From positions 45,559,154 through 45,623,153 of the forward strand of contig CM072887.1 of assembly GCA_037013685.1 (NCBI GenBank): a stretch of 64,000 nucleotides of DNA, written 5' to 3'. The stretch comes from Acridotheres tristis. Taxonomy: Eukaryota > Chordata > Aves > Passeriformes > Sturnidae. Each line of letters starts with the position of its first letter. Positions within the stretch are counted from its first letter, which is position 1. The position numbers were made by a program, and so were the translations under genes. Below are positions 25,346-38,555 of this stretch, in pieces. The notes below the pieces were generated by a model. That model made no database searches. It had not been told where the DNA came from and was given only the letters and a program-made list of their open reading frames with translations.

Positions 25346-28300
25346 AAATAACAAATATCCATACCGAAAAAGAAAACAAAATCATTTAGCCTGACTGCTC
25401 ATGAAAAAGCCATTTATACATAAAGTTTCTGGAGGTTCCCATGTTCCATTTATTTACAGATCACATATTAACAACCTAAGGAATGCAAATCCAGTGCCAT
25501 TGTCCAAACTAAAAAGTAAACCAAGAAGTAGATATTGTTACCAAGGTGTGAAAAACTCAATCTATTGCTCAGAATTAAGTAATTTGCAAAATGTAACAGA
25601 AGAAAAGAACCAACATTCATCTGACATGGAATTTATTTATTTAAATAGAAAAGGCTATTAATAGATTTCTGAAGAAGCTGTCAAGCATATCTATGCGTGT
25701 CAACCATTATCTGTGAAATGGCATCTGTCCCTATATTTTTTATCCACATAGTAACTGAAGGTTGGTATCACCTCCTTCCAAATTCAGTTGGTGAACTGTC
25801 TTATTTTGCCCTTAAGTGAATAAGAATTCAATCAGATTTAAGTAAATATTTTTGCTGATCATATTTGGTGATAAATTTCACTCATGCAGAGTAAGCTTCT
25901 GAGAATATTGTGAGAATTCTGCTAGAGCCCCAGAGTGAATAATGCACATTACATTAGGACAAGGTATAGAAGACAATTTGTACATAAGACAACATGCTAA
26001 AGATATATTTGCAATATAATAAGGATTACTACAAACACAGGCCACACTTCTCACAGTATTACAGGTAGAGAGATGCAGTTGCTGCTTGCTCAAGAACACA
26101 GGAGTGCAAATGTTAAATGCCCAGTGCAGTCAGCAGTCAGTCTTTTGAGAATACACACAACAAATTGTTAACTGACATTTACATATGCTTTCCTAAACTT
26201 TCTTCAAGGACAGGACTGAATCTAAACAGCATAAAATCTAACTCTGAGAGAGACTGAAGCTCTAGGAGAGTCCTCTGGTTTTGAATAGCAAAGTGAACTC
26301 TAGGATGTCTGCACTGCAAAATTACACCTTCCCCTTTATATCAAGCTGATATTGTTCTGTGTTGTGCATGAATTCTGTCTGTGCAAAAGGCAGCTCACAC
26401 TCCAGACAGCATTATTTGGAGCTGCCTGGATAACTCGGTGAGCAAAGATTACCTCCTAAGTGAGCAGGAATGTTCTGAACAAACAGCACAACAGCAGTCC
26501 ACTAATTAGGTACAGTTGACCTCTTGCATGGAAATCTAAGTTACTTGTGGTTTGTGGTTATCTTAAATCTTAAACATAAGCACTCTAGAAAATGAAAGGA
26601 GATTTAAATTTTAAAAAGTTGAATTTAAAGATTCAAACCTATCCAATCCAACATATGCAGGTGCACAGTTTAACTTTCAAAATATGCAGTTGCTGTTTCT
26701 GTTTCAGCTGCTTTAAATTCAGCAAATATATAACCTCTTCCACTGAAAACCATCAAACTTAATTATATTTGGGAAGCAGCCGTCAAGGCACTCCTCTGTC
26801 ATTCATCAACAATGACCTAAGACAACGAAAAGGGCAGAATAGTTTAATTAGAATGATGAAAGAAAATCTTAATCTAATTTTGCTCAAGAAGCCTAATCTG
26901 GGAAACACATGCTGCTGCCTGGTATAATAATTTTCCTTCCTGATGTATCATTGTTTGTTTGAGTCACCTGACCCAATGCTCAAAAATAAAACAGAAGCTT
27001 CTTCATTTCACCTCAGAATTAGACTTTTTTCTATTCATATGCTCTTGCCTGGCTAAACCTGTCTGGCCCTCATCTGGCAGCGGGGTCCTTTTTAATCCTA
27101 AGCATTCTCAAGTAACTCAAACAAACCCACAAATAGTTTGCCTCCTGATCACTCTGCAAATGAAGGTCCATATGCTCGAGAAGAAAAAGTTGTATAAGCA
27201 TATCTTTTAGCTTTTCAGTCATCATTATACATCATTAAGTAAGTATAGCTAGTTAATGTATAAAAAGTATAGCTAGAAAGACATTTCAGTGCAGCACAAA
27301 TCCTACAGAAGGCTTTCTAAATAAATGTCTTCTTAAAAACGTGTCCTTTTCTTACCAGTGAGGTAGTTCTAACACTGACAAAAACTCACTAAACTCCTGA
27401 TGCTTAGGCAACTCAGAACAAACTCGCAATATTAATATTTAAAACATCACTTGTCTCCTTGTGAAGATAATTTGCAGCCTTCATCTTGACACATAAAGAC
27501 TCTGTGAAATCTATTTCAAAGCCTAACTCTATGACAACAGTGACAATGCATCTTCTCTAAAGCAAAAAGAAAGCAGATAACAATATCCTGTAATAGAAGG
27601 GCTGCAGGATACAGGAGCCATTGAACAACGACAAGTGACTGCTCTGAACACACGGGGAGCTAGGCATGCAGGCATGCCCAGCTTACCCCAGGAGCAGAAC
27701 CAGTGGAAGACTTGACAACACACCAGGGGCAGTATCCTTTAACTACTTACAGCCAGGTGAAAGGAATACAGCTCCTAAGAGCAGAATTTTTATGGTTCCT
27801 CAGTGCCACCTTGCCATGTGGCTTGTGGGGGGAAACCCTGATCTTTAAACTTCCAAATCTAAATAAGAACTTCATTGCTGCTCATCTGCACATCTGGCAA
27901 AAATTATCAAATTGAACCATAATTCAGCATTACTGCATCTTAGGAACTGCTTTTGGTTTGGGTTTTCTTTTTTTCATTAATTCAAATACAAGGAAATTGA
28001 AAAACAAAACTTTTGTTAGTGTTAGTTTTTTCTTCCATTAAAATTGAGCCTAAACCAACTCCACATAAAGATGATCACTACATACAAGGATAATAGAAGA
28101 AGTAATTCATCTGGAACTAAGCTAGTTCAAGAGATACATGGTAAAAACTTGAAGCCTTGGCCTACTTACATAGATGTGTTAATATGATTTCTGTCCCTTA
28201 AAAAAATAAATTCAATGCAAGGGAATTAAGATTATACTCAGGAATACCAAAATTAAATAAGCATAATTTTGTACTCAGTTATCACACATCAGAACAGGGA

Positions 28301-30456
28301 TTGCTCTTAGTTGAGTGTACTGGGGTCCACACACACTACAGCTTTCTTCATTTTTACTAAAATCTTTTTTTCTTTTTACATAAATGCAGGTGTGGAATAG
28401 CCCAGTGAAACTAGTTACAAACCTCATCCAAACTTGTTAAAAAAGTATATTTCTTAGAGTATGCAACATGCTTCCTTAGATATTTTCTCCCCTCTCTTCT
28501 TTACAGAGTCCAAGGTCATTAGTGCAGTTGGCCAGAAGGTTGCAGGAAGTTTTCCTCAGCCTGTCCCTGTGCAGAGATGCACCTCAAGCAACATGGACTG
28601 AACAAAACTTGCACAGTAGGAGACAGACACAAGGTTTCTTACAATGCAAAGGCCACTTTTCTTCTTACTGCTTACCTGACAAGCACAGGTACAGGCAAAG
28701 TGATTGCCAGATCAAAACAGTAAGAAATAACCATGGAGGTGGAGATAGAAGGTTAATGGGAGAACTTCGGTTTGCCCAGTGTATGAGGCAAAGTCACCAA
28801 AGTAAAATATAAAAATCTCAGTTTAGCAATGTTAGCAACTCTTTTTCTAAATCAAATGTGTAGAAGCAAGATGGTTTAGTATCTTGATGTCAGAGATTTT
28901 AGCATTTTCCATTTAATGCAGAATTGGATTATTGCAACTCTTTATTCCTACTTGGTATGAAAACCGAGTTTAAAACATTCAGAAGTTCAGAAAAGTACAT
29001 TTAGACTTTTGACTACAACACAGTGCTGAAAGATAGCTTGAAGCATGCAAGATTAACCAAACTGTTAATGACAGTCAAGCACAAACTCTCTGAGCTTGCT
29101 GATATAAAAGCAGTCAGTCAGGAGGTTTTGTAAGGCAGCAATACTGCATCTCTGGTCTACCAATACAGGAAACAGCCCCAGGTACTCTCTGATGAACATT
29201 AAATTATAGAATAACTTAATTAAAAGCATACAAGGATGACTGGCCTCATTCTTTTCAGAGCTTCTATTTGCTGAAATAATTATTTGACATCATAAAATCA
29301 AACAACAAACCAACACAAAAGTTTCCAATCATATTAAATAGATTCATAGGAGATAGTTTGAAGAGCCTAATTTTCTACATGTACCTATGATGCTGGCACC
29401 TCTGCCACATGTTTCTTTCCTTCTGTATATGAAGACACTGATGTGAGCAAATAGTTCATACTCTGTCCCTAAACAGAATACCTGAGGAGAGCAAAAGATG
29501 TTCTGGCTTCACATGTAGCACAAAGGTCTGTATTGAATCATTATCTGTCATTACTCTTATGGCTTCATTTGTAGTTGTCAATGTGAATTTCTAATTAAGA
29601 TTCAAATTTATTTCCCCTAATTATCCATACCGTTTCAGATTCAACAAACAGGTAATGTTTCAGACTGGTTGTAAAACAAGAGTGGTACTATGTGTCTAAG
29701 CCTATGGTTACATTACATGAGCATAGGGCAAACCTTTGTCATTTATTAAGAATAATTAAGGCTATTTTGAATTTATTTGAAAATTGATGTAAGTTCTGTG
29801 CAATTATTTTTGTGGCCTAATTAAATGGATGGTCCCACTGGGCTTCTCCTTAATATCGACCCTGTATGTTCATCACTGAACTTGCATCAATAAGATAGGC
29901 TCTGCACACTTTGCTGATTTAAAACTGTGATTTAAATGATAATTTTAAGCATGATCTTGTCTTACTCATGTAATTAAAATGCTGACTCATCAAAACCAGC
30001 ATTTAATTGAAAAGATTCTTGTCGTTTAAAACAAACCATACAAGCAGTTCTTGTGCTTTTCAAATACCTATTATAATACTTTTTGAAGGATGGACAACTT
30101 AAAATCATACTTTGAGCTCCTGTCATTAACCTGTAATCATGTGGCATAAAGCTGTCAGTGATCCCTAGGTAAGGACTGCCTCAAGAAACTGTACAATACT
30201 GAATAGCAAATCTTGAAGATACCATATAGTACATTCTGTAGGTAGTAATTTATGCCAAAAAGTAACTGCCTTTTCTCCTAAGGACTGCTAGTCTTGAGCT
30301 CATGCTTTGATGCACCACTCTTTTTCTCTGTTTCATGCACTGGTTAAACAAAAGATCTCCCAGTAACCTATTTCCTCCATCATTCTATAGTTATTTCCCA
30401 CTGCTATTTCTCTGGATAAGTTGATCTGAAAACACTTACTTAATATTGTATTCCAT

Positions 30457-30484
30457 CCCCCCCCCCTTCCCAAAAAAAAAAAAA
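30457..30484. repeat. Homopolymer C-run and A-run
   Basis: Ten C bases, a short TTCCC spacer, then thirteen A bases. This is simple sequence and prone to assembly error. Confidence 0.9.
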
Positions 30485-33147
30485 GTTATTAATTCTAATT
30501 CAGAAAAATACGCGAGTTTGCTTGTATCACTGTAATTTTCTTGAGAACTCAGCGTGTTGGAACACTGTCAAGAAACCTACAGCACTGCAAGGACTATCAC
30601 TCTCACTTTTTTCAGTTAAATTTTTATCTCACCTAGGAATCCTACGTCTGGATATATAAGACATACACCCAGTTAACTGAATGTGTATCAATCCTATATA
30701 GTTGGACTGTGAAGAGCAGACTGAAGTAGTTGCTAAAAACAACTCAACTGGCATTACAGAAAGATCATATAACTTAGGAGGAAAGTATCATACTGATTAA
30801 GCTTTGAAATCAAGAAAAGGTTACAGAAAATGCTATATTAAGTCTATGAAAAATCAGGAAGTGGCAATTCTAGCTCCCTAGCCCTCATAAAAATGGAATT
30901 TCAAACAACAACAACAAAATATTAAGCAAGAAAAAAGGCCATTTTTTAAAATTAACCACTTGCAAAATAATTCAGATATGCTTTAAAATTGTTTCACAGT
31001 ATTAATACTTCAGAATTTATTTTTACTCTGGCCTTTCCTAGCCAAGAAGCATTTTCTATATTTAGTCAATGTCAGAATCAGATACAGAAAATATAAAAGG
31101 CTATGAACTGATACAAAAATTACTACTTTAACTAAACAGTTTTCATGTTTAAATTCCAGATAGATAAAGAAAAGCATTTAATTTTGTTTACCTGTTTTTC
31201 TTGGAACTTAGAAACGATTAATGAGAATTAATTTTAAAAACACATTTCTCAAACCTTGAATGTTATTGTTGCACAACAAAACCAGAGAAAGCTTACCCAA
31301 AGGAGTAAAAAAAACACATCCAGATGGTGAAATTTCAAAACTACCTAAGTCAATGATAATTTTGGAAATTGCATTTCTGCTTTCAGTAAAATAATTATTT
31401 CCATCACATTACAACTTTGGTTGGAAAGACAGAGGAAAGAGAAGCATCACTATGGACACTTCAGAAGAAAACGCAGCTTGATGAAGGAGAAAGACTTGGT
31501 GAAAGACTGTTTTTATTAATAGAGAGATTTCTGCAAAAATAGTTCATTCAGAATGAAATATATATTTTTAAAGCACCTAAACCTATCAATAGTTTTTATT
31601 AATCTGGCCAAGATTTGAGCTTCTAGACTTTACTACCAGAGATAGAAACAGTATTTCTTAGGCAAAATACAAAGTTTTAAGAAAACAGTCTTTCAAAGCC
31701 AAGCTGTTTCCTGGGTTGTACTGATCATTTGTAATACGATGGTCCTGACACTAAAAATGAAGTTCCCTGTACATTTCAGAAACAGAGAAGTTCAATGGAA
31801 ACCTGATCTCTGAGATCCCAAATGGACCTTCCAAAAAAATATCATGAAAGTGGTCAAAATGTTTGATTTTTTTTTTCAAAAAAGAAGAAAAGTAAAAGGC
31901 CACAATACAACAGAAAAAAAAAAATTAAAGGATAGATTCTGGTCAGCACACAGGCTAGTGTGAAAGAAGAAAACAGATGCAGACATTTTTGTAGGAGATG
32001 GAAAATAATGAAATAAATTAGCTTATACATAGGTAACTCAGATACAAAAGTGAATAGTAGCCAATAGCACATTTTGACTTCACAAAAAAAGAGTCATAAA
32101 AATATTAGCTATAACAGAGCTATGATATATTCATCCACCTAACAAAAAAGTGATGTTCCTCTGGAGAACACTTATATTTACTCCAAAATATTGTCATTTA
32201 ATTCTAAAGTCTTTGAAAACAGGGGTTTTTTTCTAAATTGGTACATCTGTCTTATGTCATCTGTTACTTATGTTTTTAAATCTAAATTTTTCTGGTTGGA
32301 ATCTCTTTTCCTTGCTTTTCAGATGATTCCAAACATTACAAAGCCACATCACAGCAGCAGATTATTTTAGAAACAGCTACTGTTGACCAAGGATAAAACC
32401 TTTCTTAAAAAGTACAATATTATTATCCTTCAAATATTGATGAGCAAAAAAGTACTTACAAGAAATTTTTCAAATTACATTGACAGAATTAACATTTTAG
32501 GGCAAACAATAATAAGTATTTTGGTGATTTCTGCATTGCTCTCTGCCCTGTGGTAGGGGAAGACTGAAGGAGGCTGGCTGATCTGTTAATATTTCAGCAC
32601 CTAGAGAAAAGAAATACTGTATATATACTTCATTTCTAGTCTCTTGGTCCTTGAAATTGCTCTGAGTCATTAAACTCCATTAAATACAGAAGTAAAACTG
32701 CTACCATTAAAATAAATTTTTACAAGTGACTTTTAAATCATGTTCTTGTAAAAAAAAAAGATTCTTAATTGTATTACAGTATGGAAAGCTTTCAGTATCA
32801 ATTCTATTTGGCATTTTAAAAAACAGTCTGCTGATGCAATACAGTAATGTAGCATTGTATGACAGATGGACCGGTTTCACAGTAGTCTGTTCACCCTCTG
32901 TTACACAACTTACTTTAAAACAAATATTTTATTCTTACCTAATCCGAATAGATAGAAAATAGACAGTTGTGGATGTTCTGGCTATGTCAGTTCTTAGAGC
33001 ATTTTGAATTCACCCATTTTCCCTTAGAGAACAATGTAAAAGTAATGAAAATAACTGAAATACTGAACTATTGATCTGCCAAGTGAATAACACAGATAAT
33101 TAATGGATAAAGTCCACAGAAAACACAATCATGGTACATTCTCTTTG

Positions 33148-33202
33148 CAATTAAAAAAAGGAAAAAAAAAATCAAAACAAAAACCACAAAAAACCCCCAA
33201 AC
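33148..33202. repeat. A-rich tract with AACC/CCCC units
   Basis: A-rich low-complexity sequence with CAAAACAAAAACCAC and ACCCCCAAAC segments. Confidence 0.75.
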
Positions 33203-36200
33203 ATATCAAGAAGAGTACTGAAATAAATGAACCAGAATATTTAAACCTTTCTTCCATAAAAATTAAGCTACTAGCATTCTAATAATACCAGAACATTTTC
33301 CCTCCTTATGAAAAGTCTTATCATCATCTCCCCTTCAAGCCAGCTGAAGCTCCAGGCTTGATCATCTTTTTATTCCTCTTGAGAAGATCACACACACTCT
33401 AGTACTAATTTTCATGCTAAAAAGAAAAATTATGTTATATAGCCCTTGCTAATATAATTCAGGAACTGTAGTGCAAACTACAGTTTATGTAAGACAAGCA
33501 ATGCATATAAATATTAGCCTGCCCTTCAGTGACAAAAATTATGCATTTCTACATGTCAAGCAAATTTTTTCATCTTTTATTGACTACCCAAATTAGTCAA
33601 GCTTTCCATCAATCAAAACATTAGAAGATTTAAGAAAAATGGGTCATAGGTCTTCTTATTCAGCAAGGAGTAATAAAAAATACATTTTACATAAATTTAA
33701 AAAGCAAAAACATTGGGGTGAATTTGTGTGGAAATAAACGGTTTTTTTCTGCATTGGTTTTTACAGTTTTAAAATGTATTTTAATTTGATTGTGGTAAAA
33801 CACCTCAAAAAAGTGAGTATTTGCAATGAAAAAAAATTATAAAATGTAATTTAAATAAGGAATAATATTTTGGAAAGAATGCCAAAACTACCACTATTTT
33901 ATTTACAATTTCTCAGCATCTCCAGAGCTATTGCCATATAGGATTCTAACTGTATCAGCCAGACTCTAAGACAAATTTAAAATCCTATTTTCCTAAAGCA
34001 GACAAAATGTTTATATGACATTCAAAAAATCCTGATATTCTTCTAAAAATTACTTAAGTCATAGAAAAATAACTTGATTCACAGAATGTAGCCCATTGCT
34101 TCCTTTAGGAGTTATTTGGAAGAAGAAAGTTAGTCAGAATTTTGATACAGGTTTTTGTTTCTACACTATGAATGGGTAAAACAGAAATGAAAGCTCCTAA
34201 TTTACCAATGAAAGTCAAGTCAGCCATATTCTTTGATCAAAGTAGGAGTTTTCTTAAAAGAAATCACTGCTAAAGAGCAGTAATGCCAGTCCACACCTAA
34301 TTCCATTGTACACAGTTACATTACAATCACATAAGCCAAGACTTCTTGGCTTCATCGCTTATAATTAAATTTACCCAATTTCTTTCTCTACTCATTAAAA
34401 AAGAATATAGTTTGTTCTCAATCCCTCTCTAAATTGCTGTATTTTCACAAGGATCCTCTGCCATGTAATTATTTGGGAGCAATTTCAGTAAAAGTTTATT
34501 TATTAAAGCACTGAAACAGTTTGTATACATTAAGGCTGAAATTTTCTAAGGAAACGGAAGCAACTAAGTACCTAGCTCATTAAAAACCAGTGATCTGACA
34601 TATCAAAAGACAGTGGGTGACACAGTGGTGATTGTGTTATGTTCCAGTGCTTTGTGAAATAGGACCCCGTTCCAATGTGACATTTCCCAGTTTATATTTT
34701 GACTGGTTGCAGCATAATTAGGAAAAGCAAAACATATTTTATGATACTTCCTTTCAGCTGTATGCAGCAATTGCATCACCTCTAGTGCTCCACTGGACTT
34801 GGACTGAAGGAATAAAGGAAATTTAAAATGGACTATATGCCTTTGTCTTATTTAATTTTTCTCTGTTTTTAAAAACATGAATTTGTCTTATGAATTCATG
34901 TTATGAATTCATGTTGTATTTTTCCAGAAGAACCAACCACACTTCAATTTCCTTTGGAATAAAGAAAGCAGAAAACACTATCTTGCCATCAAAACACCAG
35001 AGCCTTTGAATTCTCATGATTTAGACACTTTAAACAAATCAGGTCTGGATGTTCTGTACTTGTCCAATTTATTCACAGTTTGACATTTACAGTATCTACA
35101 TTTTATTTTCCTTTGCAGTCATTTTCCTTTTGATTAGAAACATTCTACGTCTTTATTGTCAAATCATATTTGCGCCACAAAAGAAAGTAGAGCAGCAGTC
35201 ATTAGCAGATTTGAAATATGTGAGCTCTGAGAATTGTGAATAATGGCTATAAAACCATTTCTTTATTCTACCTGATACACAATTGGGAAAGGAAATATTC
35301 CTCTATTATGAACAAGTTTTGGTATTCACATATTTATGCAATGAGATTAGAACAATATTAAAATCAGACACACTGTAACTTATGAACCAAAAAACAAAAA
35401 TGGATTTGAGCAAATTAAAATTAAAAAAACATAAAACCAAAATAAACCAGAATTAAAGCCCACAAATTAATTTGTGAAATTATTTTTTACTCAAGGAAAA
35501 AAAAATAGGCAACACACTGTAGGAAAGAATTATGGAACACCATTTTTTGGTCAAATATTATTTTGCCAGAAGGACAAACTCATTCCATTTGTCTGGTGCA
35601 ATGAGCAGTATATATGACAGAATGCTCACTGGAAGTTTGAATGCCATACCTACCTTTCTGTCAGCCTTAGGGGTCGACAAGACATTCTCAACTCAACCTC
35701 AAATCTCTCAACTGATATGTAGGTGGTTAATTTGAATACTTGGAAAAGTCAGAATCTCTGGAATAGATCCAGTTGGATCAAACCGGTAACATGAATGAGA
35801 ACAATTTTCATAGGAAGTTACTTTCAGAACAGAAAAGCTTGATTGCAATAAAGCCATTTCTCAGTTGAAAAATCACAAGTCTTTTGAAAGAGATTTTTTC
35901 CATCATGAGTTTACCTGTTTTACCAGTTTAAAGGATGGAAAGTAACCAGGTTTAACAACTAAAGCACTACTTCAGTTAATCTTGTGTCTGTGTTAGGAAG
36001 CATTTAGAATGACCTGTCTCATACTGCAAATATATTAGATATGAAAAATTGCTAGAAGAAATGAGACTCTTACTAAAAAGAAACCATATTTTCCTTTATG
36101 GAGTGATTACACTGAAAGAGATCTCCACACTAATCAATTAAACTATAATAAATAGAGGTAGTCTGCAAGCACCTACACCTTCCAAGCAGAAACCATAGAT

Positions 36201-36401
36201 TCCTACTTTTGGCTGAAAAGAGGTAATGGAAAAATGAAGTGGCTGCAGGTTTTGTGTACAAATACAGAAAACCCTAATTCTGTTATTTTCAATGGTTCCA
36301 AATAAGGTCAGAGAAAAGTAAAATACCCACACACAGATAAGATTCTCCTGGCATTTGGAAAAAACAGAACAAGTTACATTTAGCACAGGAGTCACTTAAT
36401 G

Positions 36402-36495
36402 AGGACTTAAGAATCCTTGGTTTTCTTCTCCACTTTGCTACCAAGTGACCTTTGGCAAGTCACTGTAACCTCCAGTGGCTGAGAAATGTGAAAGA
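36402..36495 (+). mobile_element. MIR-like ancient SINE fragment
   Basis: The string AGTGACCTTTGGCAAGTCAC followed by TGTAACCTCC closely matches the MIR/CORE-SINE segment GTGACCTTGGGCAAGTCACTTAACCTC. The upstream TCCTTGGTTTTCTTCTCCAC then CTTTGCTACC fits the preceding part of MIR. MIR-type SINEs predate the mammal-sauropsid split, and birds keep only a few worn copies. The match is by recall, not a search. Confidence 0.6.
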
Positions 36496-36540
36496 CAACT
36501 AAGGAAACAAAAAAAATTATTTAATGTAAAATGTAAATTA

Positions 36541-36589
36541 AATAAAAAACTTTCTAAATAAAATAGAAATAAATAAAAAACTTTCTAAA
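36541..36589. repeat. Direct duplication of an 18-bp AT-rich unit
   Basis: AATAAAAAACTTTCTAAA is present exactly at 36541-36558 and at 36572-36589, with a 31-bp period. It looks like a local slippage duplication. Confidence 0.85.
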
Positions 36590-37996
36590 GTTTTTGATGT
36601 GCTGGAGCATTGTAATGCTAGATAAAATCAAAGCATAAAGATTTTAAAGTAGACTGGAGTTTCTTTCTGTTCTAGAAAGCTGCAGAGCCCTGACATTTTT
36701 TCCCCACCCTATATCTTCTCAAGACAGGAATCAAAGTCTACTGTAGTCATTGAAGGCATTTCCTTTGATATTTTGGGAATAAATATTAGCATCATTGGGT
36801 GCTGGACTTCTAAGTATTAAGTAGTTCATGATGGTCACAGCATATGTCCTCCTTTTCTATCAAAAGCTAAACAATTTATAAAGTTCCAGAAATTAAATTA
36901 AAGGTGTTGCATTCCATATACAAAACCACAAAACTGTATTTCTGTATGGTCCCCCCTTACAACTAACTTAATATCTTGGATGTTGATTTCTTGAAAGCAT
37001 TTAATATGTTAAACTTAGTTTAGATGTTCATTATTCTGAAGGAGAATGTTTAGAGACATATTTGCTTACTGTATGCTTCTTTGTTCCATCATTACCTTAT
37101 CACATCCTGTAGCAGTACATGATGTTGCAAGAGAAATATAAGGAATAACTTGTACTCTGAAATAGTTTTAAAAGGCTTTTATGTGTTAGACAAAACAGAA
37201 AGGGAGGAGGCAATCACAAGGAGGGCGAAGGAAAGATCCATGTTCATTTTCTTTTCATCTCCTTTGAAACTGTGTAGACTTGCATTTTAGTTCATGGTCA
37301 TCATACACACCCTTACCAGGATTTATTTTTTCATACATAATCCTACTTAGAAATAAGATAGGATCTTTCAAGTCTAATACTGAACAATCAAGTTACAAAA
37401 ATATTAACAGTCTCATAACATTTGGCAAGACCTGCCAAAATCCTGCATCCAGAATAGATCACTTAGGTAACAGCACTGTATTCTTATTTAAAAGAAATCT
37501 TTATTTACAGATCAAATAAATGTGTTGTCTAGGGAAATCTTATAACATCAAAGACCCCCAGATCTGATTGTTATGACAAAAATGACAAATTCTGACAAAA
37601 AAAGACATAATATCTTAATGATTCCTCACTCCAAAACAGTCTCCACCAGAGTGACCATGGTGTTTCTAGTACGATCTCAAATATTTTATAGATCTGTTAT
37701 CATAAGAACTATTGCTGTAAATTGAGTGTTAATATAAAAAGATGCTGACAAAAGGGAATGGAGACTGCAAATTCTGAGCAAACCTGCTGAGATTAGACTG
37801 CAAACAGCAGTGACTTCTAAGGTGGTATAAATGGGTAAAAGCAATGAAAATATTTCATCTCCGAATGCTACATATGCAATGTAGATTGTCAGCTATCAGG
37901 ACATTCATGATACACTTGGTTCAGGAACAGTCTTGAACATATTAATGTCCACTCTATATCTTGCAGCCTAATGCAAACTGAATTGAAGACTTTTGC
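36590..37996. other. Intronic stretch, nothing recognised
   Basis: AT-rich intron between the MIR-like fragment and the LTR at 38 kb. No coding, RNA or repeat feature could be supported. Confidence 0.6.
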
Positions 37997-38263
37997 ATCA
38001 GTATCCTGGTTTCAGCTAGGTAGAGTTAATTCTTTCTCAGAAGTGATTACAGTGCTGTGTATTGGATTCAGAATGAGAATGGCGTTGGTAACACACTGAT
38101 ATTTTGGTTTCTTGGTCATGTTTATCCCAAGACAAGGACTTCGTTCTTGTCTTGTGCCTTGCCAGTGAGGAGGTAAGCAAAAGAAACTGGGAGGGAGCAC
38201 AGTTAGAACAGGTGATCCGAACTGACCAAAGGGATATTCCACACCATAGAATGTCATGCCTGG

Positions 38264-38271
38264 TATATAAA
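38264..38271 (+). promoter_or_regulatory. LTR TATA box
   Basis: TATATAAA, about 260 bp into the LTR and following a CCAAAGGGATATTCCA block, is in the position of the retroviral core promoter. Any present activity is unknown. Confidence 0.7.
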
Positions 38272-38413
38272 CTGGGAGAGTCATCTGGAAGGGGGATCTG
38301 GCATCAGTCAGCAGGTGATGAGCAATTGCATTGTGCATCAGTTGTTTTTCCCTTTTTATTATGACCATTATTATCATTTACCATTATTGTTGTATTTTGC
38401 TTTCTTTTCAATG

Positions 38414-38419
38414 ATTAAA
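38414..38419 (+). promoter_or_regulatory. LTR polyadenylation signal ATTAAA
   Basis: ATTAAA within GATTAAACTGTTCTTATG is about 145 bp downstream of the TATA box, consistent with the R-region signal of this LTR family. Confidence 0.65.
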
Positions 38420-38555
38420 CTGTTCTTATGTCAACCTACAAGTTTTACTTTGGTTCTCCTCCCCATTCCACAGTGGTGAGGGGCAGAGAGGTGTGGGCTG
38501 ACAGAGAGGCTGCACGGTGCCTAATTTCCAGCTGGGCTTAAAACACAGTAATCAG

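Larger units (their letters stand above)
25346..36401. other. Intronic stretch, no gene seen
   Basis: About 11 kb of AT-rich intron. It contains a C-run followed by an A-run at 30457-30484, an A-rich tract near 33148-33202 and an inverted repeat at 29972-30008. Slightly GC-richer patches at 27600-27760 and 28510-28760 carry short open frames that I do not recognise. Confidence 0.6.
38002..38550 (+). mobile_element. Avian ERV solo LTR with 5-bp target-site duplication
   Basis: The 5' end reads TATCCTGGTTTCAGCTAGGT, a close match to a widespread avian LTR that begins TGTCCTGGTTTCAGC. The 3' end, GCTGGGCTTAAAACACAGTA, matches the end of the same LTR. The 549-bp element is flanked by ATCAG on both sides (37997-38001 and 38551-38555), a 5-bp target-site duplication. 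Inside are a TATA box and an ATTAAA signal in the expected order. Both termini have decayed from TG...CA to TA...TA by transitions. No internal viral genes are present, so it is a solo LTR left by recombination. It lies antisense to RGS7. Confidence 0.93.
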
